Shown here piece after piece: positions 1-12,400 of a stretch of 64,000 nt of DNA; position 1 is the stretch's first letter, and each line of letters opens with the position of its first letter. The stretch is from Onchidella celtica (taxonomy: Eukaryota; Mollusca; Gastropoda; Systellommatophora; Onchidiidae). Both the position numbers and the translations under genes were made by a program. Under the pieces are notes generated by a model. It was not told the DNA's origin and did no database searches. It saw only the letters and a program-made list of their open reading frames with translations. The stretch lies in the NCBI GenBank assembly GCA_963931925.1, contig OZ007567.1, forward strand, positions 89,260,998 through 89,324,997, given 5' to 3'.

Positions 1-3000
1 AGACATCTTGGTAATTTTACTTCATCACTTTCCTTGATGTTTTGTATCCAACAACCAACATCCATTTGTGCCTGTGTGCGCTCATGTGGATGTGAATGAG
101 ATGTACCAGTATGTACAGTAGCCTAGAAGTACAGACAAAGTGTGGGTGGCTGTACTGACTAAAATGTATTTGAATTACTGGACAAGGTAACATTAATGTA
201 TACATTGTAGTCGCTGTGACACCCACGACACATTTGCAATGGCCCAGGGAATGATGAGAGGACGACTGGTTGAATAAAAAACAAAAAAAAAAAACACTCA
301 CGACGTCAGTGCCTTTCTGTCTGGTATCCTCATCTGCCAGTTCATGGTCACTATATCATCTCCCCTCCTCCTCCGCAACCCCATCAAGTACCCCGTATAG
401 TAAAGTATGGAATTAACAAGGTGGGCTTGTTTTATTTCACATCAAAGGCATTGACTTGAGTTTCGAGACAGCACCCTCGCTCGACCGAGTAAGCGAAAGA
501 GAATCCTTCGGTTAAAAGGTTTCTACATGATTTTTTTCACGTGTGAAGAGCTGTTAGCTTACAAACAATGCAGGCTTTATAAAAGATTACGGCGGGTCCA
601 TGGAAATCTTTCTGATAAAGAGAAAGTTGTTATAGTCCACTTTTGGTTTTAGCAAGTTCCACTGTATTGCGCACAAAAAAAGTTCTATCATGTAAACGAT
701 CAAACTGAAAATTTTACACAATAAAAAGAAGAAAACTGACACATAATTTATCACTAAGTAGTATCATAAACGATAAAAATATTCACAATAGTAACATTCA
801 ATGCAATAAGTAATGTAATATCAACATTTTTCTTTCTGTATAAGTAGTTTCTTCCCAAAGGTTGCTTCCTAAATGGGTGCATTCTGATTTTTTGAGTGCA
901 AATATGAAAGTTCATTTAAGTTCCTGTCTTTCCAAATAAATCGGCGGTATCCCTTTGAATCATTTGATAATAATTGATAATTTTGACAATGCAAGACACC
1001 CTCAGCAGCTTGATAGTTTTGAACAGAAAAATTGTGGTATGTATATAATATGCAAAACAATTTCCAAACCACAGTCTTGAACATGTTGCTGACTTTCCGT
1101 GATCTGGCGCACTTTCTCCACTTATTTAAAAAATAATTGTGTTTTACAGTATTTCGGGGTTAGCTTTCACTTAAGGGGTGAGTCTCCTGTCTAGATAAAT
1201 AGACATTTTACTACAACAAACTACTGGATATATGACATTTTATTTTCTGTTGCTGAACTTTTCTTAATTAATGATCCCAAGATGAAAAAGCCACAATAAC
1301 ATTATTCCATCCTATAACATAATTATTACAAAGCAGATAGGATGATAATTCTAAAAAAGCAGAAAGATGTTTTTCAATAATCACATTATAACTGAAATGA
1401 CCATTGAAACACGTTAAAAGCATTCCTTATCAATCACCTTACATGTTCATTTTCAATATTTACGCATGTATATACGGCATATTATGTATGTGTTTGTTTC
1501 ATCTTGTTTTGTTGATCTGTGAAGTCACAGCCCTCTCAATCTCATTAAGCAACAGGTGTACGGATGTCTGGTCATTCATATACATAGACAGAAAAGATAA
1601 TCATTCTATTATCCCATGAGGGAAATTCTCTTTCACAGATCGCTTAAGGGCACATACGGTACACACACCTTACACAGCACTGCATGAGTTACATGTATCA
1701 TAACTCAATAAACTCAACAACTTATACTGAAGTGAATCATATAAAAGTTTTGCTGATGAACGGAACACCTTGATCTACTTCTTCTTCCTGTTTATCGATA
1801 CTTCTACATGGGAACTTATAGCAAAAGGCAATGACTTCTGGGCTAATAGTAATATCACAATTTTATCTTCAACAAAGTTCTGATGAAGAAGAAAAAGTAC
1901 GATTACAGTAACAGTAAACATGATGATACAAGCCAATCTGAATTGGATGTTTCGATTACCTCTGGATCATGGATATATCTAAATGTCATATCTTGTCATT
2001 GGTCATTTTTTTGTTTAATATCATGTTTATGTAGTAAATATGAACGTTTTTGTGATTTTTATTTCATTCTTCACATTCTTTGTCCATTTTCCTCTTGAGT
2101 GATACCTTACTTGGTCTTGTGCTATTGAAATGTGGGTCACCATACATGCTTAACAAACAGATGAGAATCATGCATAGCCAACTGCCTGAGATCTGATTAA
2201 GATCAAACTAGGAAAGTGTTACATAATTTGGAAACTGACTGACTGCTTCTTACCTTTATAGATGAATTCTGAAAGCTAGCTAAGAAGAAAATAACTGTTG
2301 TCGATTGATTTAATTTTTTGGGGGGTCTCCCAAAGGCATTAACCTATGCAGAGTCTATCACAGTTCATCTATTTGCCAAATCATCACATGCCACTTACTA
2401 ATTTAGTGATTTTCACATGCTGACATGTGTCTTTACATATTTATATAATACTAGTGCCGTTGGTTTGCTTCATGATTTGTTTAGTCTCAATGACTTACTG
2501 ATGCAAAGTGCTAAAAGTTTTGCGAGTAGCTGCTATTGATTTCACTGTTCCCACTTCATGGAAAACATTGAAAATTTGGTGTAATATATTCAGAGTTAAG
2601 TTCTATTCTATGTCATTGTCAACTTCCATGGATGCAAGAAAACCACATACAACCTATGTCAGTCTAAATTACAATAAACGACAGCAAACCTGGACATTAT
2701 TTCTAGATAATAACCATTTTCTTAGATACAGTGCAACCCCAATAACTAGACATCAGCGGAACCTTCAGAGTCTTTATCCACCCACCATCTCCCAACCCCT
2801 CTCGCCAGCACCGCGAAAAGAAATGAAAAAGTCCAATGAGCAGGGCTTAGAGTAGCATGGGCATTTTCACAGCACACAAAAGATCTAGTGCAGCTGTTGT
2901 GCTCTCCAGTTGGGGAGAAATAATATGTCAATATAACTATAAGAGTATTAAGAGGGAAGAATGGAATAACATGTTGAATTACGAACAAATTTAGTAGCAT

Positions 3001-3113
3001 TAAAGAAGGAACAGGTTGGGACTTTTAAATTGTGTCAAGTTATGCACAATGTTGATAAACACAATGTTAAGAAATTTGAATTTCACTTTATATATATATA
3101 CTGTGTATATATA
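1..3113. other. Non-coding stretch, no gene seen
   Basis: AT-rich sequence with scattered short open frames, none with a recognisable domain or splice structure. It contains A-rich runs (e.g. 278-294) and a TA repeat near 3091-3112. Nothing else is supported. Confidence 0.6.
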
Positions 3114-4026
3114 CAGTCCAGCACAGAAAACTTGATTTTTTGGGGTCGCTTCCTTTAGTTTGAGTTTGCCGAATTTCGGGGAATACGTGAAGCATTAACG
3201 ATGAAGTATTATGTTGTGTATTCAAAGAAAATAATACGGCTGACATATATCATGAATTACCTCCCTTAATTCCCCCCCACCCCTTGTGGTCAGTTGAAAG
3301 AGAAGCAATATTAAACTGATGCGACCAGTGACTGTATCATAGTAGCATGTCTCCGGACGCAGCACAAATCATGTTCGCGCGGTGACATTAATGTGAGGGT
3401 GATATAATGCATGCACACAATGGCTTGCGACCTTGTGCCTAAATGATTTTTTCTCTTCTCTCCTCTGGAAAAGCTTTGGTAAGGACAGTCTCCAAGTCAA
3501 GCCAAACAGAGGAATGAAATAATAAATACAGCTGAAGGGTGAACACATTTCACCATATTTCTCTATTTACCATGACTACCTTTTGTACAGAAGCATTTCC
3601 TTTCTTTTTTTCTGTTACCTTAAGAGCATGGGACAAATGAATAATAATAATAAAAAAACCACACGGTTATTTCCTGCCTGAATCGGTTATTTCCTGCCTG
3701 AATCGGTCATCTATATTTAATCGCTGTTGGGGGAGGGGGAGAGAGGGAACCAGGCGCACTATTGTGGCACCACTAGGCTTTGCTTACGGCTAGCTGAGTG
3801 GCTTGACTTAAGTTTCTAGTGTTCTGTATTTTTTTTTTTTTTTTACTTCTGGGCTACTTGCATCTCACTGGCAGCAGAAAAACTGATTTGATCAATACAT
3901 GTCACAGTTCGAGGTTTGTGAGATATAACTACAGAGAATATTGAGAAATAAATTTGGGACTGAGGTCTTTGTTCGTGGGATCTGTGATTTCGACTTGCGT
4001 GTGTTAGAATTTCACGTGCTTGACTA
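3114..4026. mobile_element. Pogo/Tigger-like MITE, copy 1
   Basis: The 913-bp element starts CAGTCCAGCA and ends TGCTTGACT(A), flanked by TA on both sides. It shares its left 80 bp and right ~130 bp with the element at 17186-17698. It contains no transposase. A 24-bp unit (CGGTTATTTCCTGCCTGAAT...) is duplicated in tandem at about 3664-3711, and the other copy has it once. The TA target and CAGT terminus suggest the mariner/pogo group, a family-level inference. Confidence 0.72.
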
Positions 4027-4037
4027 TATATATATAT

Positions 4038-6102
4038 AAGACTACTATATGAAAGGACCCGCACGGCCGATCTTCTGACTTCGCTAGCGAAGGCCATTGC
4101 ATTGACCCAGTTTCTGATGAATAGTCTATTTTTAGACCGAACGTAATAGTGCGCTTTAGCGTAGTAATCTAGACTAATAAGATGCGATGAAGTTTATGTC
4201 AGTTAAGTATGTAAACACATTTTCCATACGATTTGTTGGGATTAATTTACTTAGTGAATATCCAACTCGCCAAAACTTTTATTTTTAGGTCTAGATCTAG
4301 TGCAGAAAGCTTGCACTCTTTTTCTCCCGGATGTTTACATTACCGGAACAAGTGCTTTGGTTGTGCGGGAAAATATAAACATTGAAACAGACATGTGAAA
4401 CAATGTGATACTGGTGGATATTTTTTGCAAGTTGTGGGATTTATATTCTTTAAAAATGCCAAATAAGTGTGGTGTTGTGAACTGCAAAGGCAACTACAAC
4501 GAATCTAACAAATGCCGTGTGTTTAAACTACCTAAAGACGAACAAGAAAAACAGAAATGGTTGAACGTTCTCCCCCCACATGAAGATTTCGTTGTCGACC
4601 CAATGAAATTTTTTATATGTGAGAGACATTGGCCAGGGGATACACCTATGGTCAAGATACCAGGTGGACATACTCGGCCTGTGTTGCCACCAAGTATTTT
4701 TAATGTTTCTTCTTCTTGTTTGCCAACACCAAAACCAGCACCACGCGAGCCTAAAGCTGAGGATCAACAGCTGAACTATTTCATCAAGAAAGACAGAACC
4801 ACTTCGTTTTCTGAGTTTTCTCCTGACAAAGAGTTGTTAAAAAAGTATGAAAATCTTGTCATATCTCTTCCAGAAGACAAATTTGTGTGTATTTTCATGG
4901 TGAAGGATTACAGAGAGAGTTTCTTGTCAGTAATTGTTCACAACAAATCTACTTTGTGTTCACCTCTTACTCTTTCTGCTTTCAAGAATGGGATTAACGT
5001 GCCTTTGGGTAAAATCTTAAGTCCAAACACTGGTCAGTCATCCTACTCACAATTCTTTGAGTCTGTGCACTCAGCGATTAACTATGACCTTCCTGTGGAT
5101 GGTGTTGTTAAAAAAGTGGCGACGACTCTTCAACAAGTTCAAGCCCAAGAGTCGCTTGATGCTGCCAAAGGCAAGAAACTCAAGGTATTGCTGTGTGCAG
5201 ATATTTGTTCACTGTTCAAAGTCCCTGTCTCATTCCTGTAGTGGGGTTGATTTTGAAGATGCACCTGCCATTGAAAGTTGTGTATCTGAAGTGACCCTTT
5301 CCGGCACAGAAGAGAATGCTGCTAGCTGCGTACGTTGCGGGATGGCCGGAGAAGAAATGTGGGAATGACTTGGCTTTTCATGAGGATGACCCTTTATTGT
5401 CAAGCGAAGTAAAAGACTTCATCCAAGAAGTTTCAAGGGGTTGTTTGTCTGTCCCACATGTGTGCAAATATGAGTTCGTAAGGACTGGTTTGTGCTTTGT
5501 GAAGAAATCCAAACATAAAGCATGCTGCCGTCAAAGACTTGTCAACATTCTTCTCACCATGAACACCTACTATGGTTTTGGATTATTTTCTAAACATCTG
5601 CTGCGACGCCTGGCAAAATAAATGTTCTTCTGCATGGGATTCATAATTTGGAAAAGGACCATCAAAGAAATTCAGCTCTGTACCAGACCTCCATCAAGAA
5701 GGCACGGCTCGCTGACTAATTTGGGCTGCAACATGGTGAGTTATTTTTCGTTTCTGTATACAGAGAAACCATTGCTATAAGACTACAGAAATGGTCCTGA
5801 TTCATGGAATGGGCTATAATTAAGGTGGTTAAAAAAAATCCAATAGAAAAGGTTGATTTCAAGGTCAAATTGCATGTGTTATTACATACTGAGGTCTTAT
5901 GCCAGAGGTTCTACTGTATGGTATCGTCATTAACTGTGGTAAAACTGCTTTATTAAATGAGATTATGTTTGGATGCAACATTGGTTACAATTGGTTAGTC
6001 TTAGGTGTCAATAATAAGGCTGTAGGTGTCAATAATCAAATGGCCTTCGCTAGCGAAGTCAGAAGATCGGCTGTGCGCATCCTTTCATATAGTAGTCCTT
6101 GA
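4038..6102 (+). mobile_element. Internally deleted P/THAP-type DNA transposon
   Basis: Long terminal inverted repeats lie at about 4038-4105 and 6022-6102 (GACTACTATATGAAAGGA... at the left, its complement at the right). Both carry the palindrome CTTCGCTAGCGAAG. Between them is a THAP-finger reading frame followed directly by the C-terminal part of a P-type transposase. The catalytic middle is missing. Both flanks are TA-rich, so the target duplication cannot be fixed. Confidence 0.78.
4456..5719 (+). pseudogene. P/THAP-type transposase lacking its catalytic core
   Basis: The THAP domain begins at the ATG at 4456: MPNKCGVVNC, then FKLPKDEQEKQKWLNVLP, then FFICERHW and PGGHTRPVLPPSIF. It has the C-x4-C and C-x2-H ligands, the invariant W and a terminal P. 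The first frame runs to 5241 and may end at a 57-nt GT-AG intron (5185-5241). C-terminal transposase sequence follows in a second frame (AAYVAGWPEKKCGNDLAF, then VSRGCLSVPHVCKYEF; about 5316-5621) and a third (NVLLHGIHNLEKDH to TAA at 5719). The RNase H-like core present in the related protein at 51105-52972 is absent. This looks like an internal-deletion derivative. A THAP-only product could still bind the element ends. Confidence 0.75.
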
Positions 6103-6111
6103 TATATATGT

Positions 6112-6272
6112 AAATGAAATCCAAACGAAGAACGAGAAGAATGGATGCAGGACTGGTGCCAAAAATGCCCTTTAATTAACCATAATTATATTTAATGAAA
6201 TCCAAATGAAGAAGGAGAAGAATGGATCCGGTACTGGTGCCAAAAATGCCCTTTAACAAACCATAATTGAGT
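6112..6272. repeat. Two 81-bp tandem copies in the presumed 3' UTR
   Basis: The segment ATGAAATCCAAACGAAG... is repeated once with a period of 81 bp (starts 6114 and 6195), with a few substitutions. It lies between the P/THAP element and the stop codon of the macro/RING/DTC gene, so it is probably in that gene's 3' UTR. A possible ATTAAA poly(A) signal on the minus strand lies at 6190-6195. Confidence 0.7.
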
Positions 6273-6321
6273 TCTTCAGTACATATCTGAAGGAACATAT
6301 GTCTCACTTTCAACTTTGCCC

Positions 6322-6475
6322 TCAATATTCAAAGAAATATTCCTTTGTTAGGAGCTCTTGCCTAAAAACTGCCAAGAGATGAGCCTCGTGTGGTGTGAGG
6401 TTCTGAAGGTGCACTCCTTTGTTAGCCAGTATTCCGGTGACATGTAGTATATACTGGGCGTCCGGATAACCATAC
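6322..6475 (-). CDS. Last coding exon: end of DTC and C-terminal tail
   Basis: The exon is 154 nt with acceptor TGACTTCCAG, and it joins the previous phase-2 exon as R-YGYPDAQYILHV. This is the conserved G-Y-P-D-x-x-Y-L end of the Deltex domain. After ILANKGV comes a 27-residue tail ending FFEY and TGA at 6322. The intron before it is 10.4 kb and contains a LINE and several repeats. Clear homology and a matching phase place it in the gene despite the distance. Confidence 0.88.
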
Positions 6476-9400
6476 CTGGAAGTCAGACAAAACTTAAAAG
6501 TAAGATCTGATGTCAACAAATCACTATTTTAATACAGCAACTCTGGGTGATTGATTCATGAAACAAAAATTACACACACAAATTGCATTTCCAAACTTCA
6601 TGTGACTGGATGCAAAGATGAAGTGCCAAAACAAACATAAACCATTACTAAGGACAGTGTGCTTTGTTAATCAGTGACACTGACAAAAAATGGGAAGGTT
6701 TTTTGACTCTTCACATCTTTTACCTTTTGAGATTGTGGAATCTCATGACATTAATTAATTGCTGGGAATCTAGATATTTCAATTTTCCACATCCTATAAT
6801 GCTGGCTGCAATTACTACTTTAACCCTCGTCTCACGTTGAGTGAACTCGTCCGCGTAACGCCCCGTGCGGGGATAGCCAGCGGCCAGTCAGCCGATCGTT
6901 CGCTTGTTGCCGATAACCTCGGCGGTCGGGTCATTCGGGTCCTTGTGAACACGTATATCATGTTTACTTTAGGACGCAATAACAACAATAGTGGTGGATA
7001 AATCGCAAGTGATCCCTATGATCTTTGGATAAAGTACTTGTGATGATATGCAGTAAGTTTTATTGTTAACCCTATACTGGCCTCCCCGCGCAACACGCGA
7101 GGCCAATATTGTGGCCTACGCACTGCAAACCGGGTCCAGCGGGAAGCCAATATATTGTATGGCAGCGCTGTCCCTCGTGTTTTGTTTATTCTGTTGCCGC
7201 AACTGTCGTTTTTTTCACGTTTTTTTTTCCCACACTATTTTCGCGCGTTTATCCATCCTGTCACCCCTACTATATCTAACAAAATGGTATCGTCCGATTA
7301 CGTTTCAGTGCAACTATTCGTCATACTCATGTAATAGTACTGACGGTCTGAAGTTCGAACTGGGGAAAATCGTGGGGAAACTTACTTTGATGCTGGTTAA
7401 ATCTGGAGGAAACTTTTACTTTGATCCTGGTTGTCGTCTACATGTAAAATGAGAAGAAAGGGGCCATGTGCGTATTTGAGACGCCGTTCTATGTCTGTAA
7501 TTATGAATTCCGATGTAATACTAGGGCATATGGCATAAGGGCGTCTGTCGGTAGGTTTTTCATCAGGGAAAACTGGGAGAAAATGACCGACCTTGTTGTT
7601 GGTCGTCTTTATTTGATGTGGTAATTAGAAAAATATTGTGTTCCTTTGGTTAAACAGCTTTTCAGTACATGTATGACTGTGCTCTACGACCTGGAACTGA
7701 AAATCAAATCTCTCGCTAAAACTAACATCATAGTACGTGGAAGCTTTACATTGTAGAGGAGGGAGAAGGCAATGCCACGATACATGTGGTTAATAAATTA
7801 AGCGCCTGACTTAAAAAATAATTTGTTCACCTGAATGGCCTGACATAGGGACAGAAAAAGCGCAAAGGTCTAGGGAAAATGATAAAACGTGTGTTAAACG
7901 GCATGTAAATGTAGAAAATTCTTGATTTCGTGTTCACCGACCCATTGCTTTCTATGGGATAATTATGGCAATCATTCTAAAAAAATTTTTTGTTAAAATC
8001 AGTACGCTTGGTTAAAATTATCAAGTCTGCAGCAGATTATTGCTCTCCCTATATGAATATATAGTAGTATAATTTCATTGCCATCCTACAAGGTGTATTC
8101 CACTCTGCCACATATACCAGGTTATACACAGGTAATAATAATAATACATAGCATTTATATAGTGCTTCATCCCGTTAACAAGCAGGCTCTAAGTCTAAGC
8201 GCTTTACAGCATTTGTATCATGTAAATCCACACACAATTCACAGGCATAATAATATAAAACAAAACAAAACAACTAGATGGACATTCAGAGTGTAAACAA
8301 GGTGACCCGTCAGCTGATGTTTAAAAGTCATAAATATTCAGCCTCTCTCAAAGAGAGGCAGAGAATTCCAAATCTGAGGCCTTGAAAGGAACAAGATGGT
8401 CTTAAGGGACATCTTAGGAATTTTAAACTTAGATGATCTAAGATGTCATGATGGTACATAAAGGGCCAAAAAGATCAGTTAAATAAATTGGTCCGTTTTT
8501 GTACATGTATACATTTGTGCCACAAGGTACCCAGCTTATACATTGTTCGTTTTTCCACCGGTAGCCAGTGCAAGCATTACTTGGTACTATTTGCAGTTTT
8601 CTAATTTCTTTCCTGCTGTAGTCCAATAGGGTGCCTTTGTCAGTCGAAATAGTGTGCCACACTTTACTCATTTTCTTTATTACTGTGTACATTCTTCGAA
8701 TCAGGTGACAAATTTCACTGGTCATGGATACATCATTATTGAACAGAACGCTAAAATTTCTAGCTTATTTAAAAAATCGGATGGGATTGTTTCCAGAGAA
8801 AACATCGATGACTGGAAAACCAACACCTCAGAAACAGTTCACTGCTGCTCACTATTCGTACAATAAGAATTAAACAAAACCGACCAATAATTGATGTTCG
8901 CTTCAATTAGCCAGCACAGTGTCGTCCCACAAGACTAGTTAATTAATTGTCTTGGCGGCCACCCGGGGTGCATCCCACAGATAAGCTGCACAGCCGAACA
9001 TAAAATTAGTTTCTTTCAGTCAACACTTAGCCATACTTTCTTTCATTCACCTGTTACTCCCATCACAAATCCAAGCCATCCCACTTCCACCCATACCCTT
9101 CATTCCTCCTTCTTCAATTTTTACAACATCATCACAATTGTTCTTTTTCTCTCTTTTATAATTCATTGTCTTTGCTCTGTTCAGATGTTTGTAAACTACT
9201 TGTGTCTCCTTTCTTTTCCTTCTTTCTGATAAGATCCCAGAGACCGAAAACTCGCATGTTTTGAAAACTCACCACGTATGTTTTCATTTATGTACCGTAA
9301 GACTCAGGCACGGCAGAGGTCACTTCCGCATGCCTTGTACAAATGGCCGCCGTTTTCCTTAGGGGTCACGGATTTGGGGAGGCCAGCCAGTGGAGGCGCG

Positions 9401-12400
9401 CGATCTAGTTAGTGAAAGATATCTCTGGTTTGTATCAATGGGTGATAGTCAGATTGACCGATCGACGTACTGTCAATGGCCACCGCAAAATGCGGTGGTA
9501 ATTGACGCTACCGGCCAGGCAATATTTTACGTACACAAATTCTGTGTTTTCATAAAAAAAAGACGCCAGAACAGTGCAAACTGCAAACTTGCACTATCGG
9601 CCCAAATAACCCGGAAAGGGCCCAAATATACCTAGCCATTTTATATATATAGTGAATAAGGATGTGCTACCACGGTGTGCCACATGTGAAATAAACTAAA
9701 TGTTGAATATTTTGCATGTCTGAATGTAGAGGTTAATCTGGACTGGCAGGGTATAGACTGGCCTAGCCCAAAGTATACCCTGGGGCATAAACTTGTCTTT
9801 ATGTGCTGACGGTAGCCATGTTTCGATCAAATTACGAGAGAGACAGATTCAAAAGTTAGAGGCAGACGAGTAACAGATTGGCTGCATGTTTGTGACGAGT
9901 GTAGGCATGTGGTCATGAAGCCCGGTGTAGACAAATAGCATACACCGCCCGGCGATCAATTACGATCAAAGACCGTGCTGCCAGTAATAATTGCCTTGCG
10001 AGTTGTGGCCCCACCTGGCCATCTCTTGCTTAGGCCTAGTTTTTTTGTTTGTTTTGTCTTTATGTGCTGACGGTAGCCATGTTTCGATCCAATTACGAGA
10101 GAGACAGATTCAAAAGTTAGAGGCAGACAAGTAACAGATTGGCTGCATGTTTGTGACGAGTGTAGGCATGTGGTCATGAAGCCCGGTGTAGACAAAGAGC
10201 ATACACTGCCCGGCGATCAATTACGATCAAAGACCGTGCTGCGAGTAATAATTGTCTTGCGAGTTGTGGCCCCACCTGGCCATCTCTTGCTTAGGCCTAG
10301 TAATAAGTATGCTTTCTCTCCCCTTTGACCACGTGCTGCGACAGCACACTACGCGCAGCCAGCTCAAAGTGATGACTCATCACTCACTGGGGCAAATGGT
10401 GGGGCTGGCCATGAAGGCTACAACCGTGTAGCTTCGTCAGACACGTGCACTCTCTGATCACTACTTGTGATGTGCGATAATTATTACTCGCAGCACGGTC
10501 TTTGATCCGCGTAAATCACTACCGGTAAATTTTTTGGTTGCGTGGGTGGAGGCATAGTGTGCGGTCAGTAAGAAAACAAAGCTTCTTTGGTATAAGCAAG
10601 ATCTTAAGAGATGATTAGACGGGTGGGCGGGCATAAATTTATTGTGTGCATGGGTGGTGCTAGTAGACAACGCTTGCTAGGCCTACACAAGACATGATTG
10701 GATGGGTGGGCGGGCATAAATTTATTGATTGCGTGGGTAGTGGTGTACAGTGCTGTCACAGCACATGGTCAGGAAGTAGACAACGCTTGCTAGGCCTACA
10801 CAAGACATAATTGGACGGGTGGGCAGGCGGGCAAATGTAAATTTATTGATTGCATGGGTGGTAGTGTAATGCGCTGTCATGACACGTGGTCAGTAAGGAA
10901 ACAAAGCATTGTCGGCCTGAGTGAGAGGTGACTAGCCAGATGGGCGTGCAGTAACAGACAAAGAACAATATATGTCTGACTCGCGACACTCTGAACTGCA
11001 GCCGCTCCCATAATTTGCCGTATGCACTCAGAATTAATTCTCCTGCTATGGCAAGTGTTGTGATTAGCGATTGCCGTTATTCAAGTATTTTAATATATAG
11101 CTTATATAGTAGAAAAAAACGGGATTTAAAATGTTCTTGCTATAGACAAAGTTCTCGTTATTAGCAGTGTCATTAAACATGATGGTCCACTGTATATCTT
11201 GGCCTGTTGCGGCGGGAGGTGTGCTACCGGAAGTGATCCTTGTACCATCATCTGGCTCTGGTGAGCTGACAATGTCAACTGATGATGATGTTCGTCCATC
11301 ACAGGTGATGAAGACCACTGACATCCTTCTATGATGGGTTTGGGACTGGGTGTGTCCGGAGATGGCTGGTGAGTCCGATCTGGTCACGGAAGTGTTTCCC
11401 ACACACTGGGCAGGCGTGGGGGGTGGCTGCAGCTGATGTGCTTGCCGCTCGCTCTTTGCGCTGGCGTCGCTTTCTTTCAGCCTCTGCTGTCCGTTTCTTC
11501 TTGGCTGACTTGGCACCCCTTGCCAGGGCTCCCACTCAACTGAGAAAAAAACATCTGAAATCTATGCGTGGCGCCCATGCGGAGCGTAAATTTTAAATGA
11601 TTGACCATATTCTGCGCATAAATTTGATATAATGGACCATAGATTACACCTACACACAGAAATACACAACAAAATACTTAAATAATTGTAATAAATGGAC
11701 ACCAGAAAAATTACCGCTGATCTCTTCCACCGCGGATTTCCGCGAAAGAGTGGGAGCCCTGCCTTGCTAATCAGTTCACGCCGTCAATGTTGACTGATCT
11801 GGAGAGGGTACTGCCGAGGTATGTGAATTTCTCCACAGGCTGAAGTGTCTGGCCTTTCACTGGATGGAGGATTCAGTGTATGGTTTACCCGGAGCTGGTT
11901 GAAACAGGACTTCCGACTTCTTCGTGCTGATGGTGAGGCCAAAGTTGTCGCACACTTGAGAAAACCTGACCATGCTGTTTTGCATCTCTGGCTCAGAGCC
12001 AGCAATGAGGGCGCAATCGTCAGCAAAAAGAACGTCTCTCAGGACAGTGTCCTTGACCTTGGTGATGGCCTGCAGTCTGCATGGGTTGAACAGCTTCCCA
12101 TCTGTCCTGTACCTGATGTGGAGGCCAGCATCGAAGTCACTGAAGGCATCAGTGATCATGGGAGAGAACATCAGACTGAAGAGTGTGGGCACAAGCACAC
12201 AGCCTTGCTTGACCCAATTGGAAACTGGGAAGGCATCAGAGCAGTCGCCATCGTCAAGTACTCTGGCTGTCATGCCGTAGTGAAATTGTCTGACCATGGT
12301 GATGAATCTGTCAGGAAACCGAACTTTGCCATGATCCTCCAGAGGCCCTCACGGATCACAGTGCCGAAGGCTTTGCTCAGGTCGACGAACATTGAGTTCT

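Noticed and set aside
9793..10950. CRISPR-like array
   Set aside because: Units are long, irregular and without unique spacers; the context is animal intron sequence.
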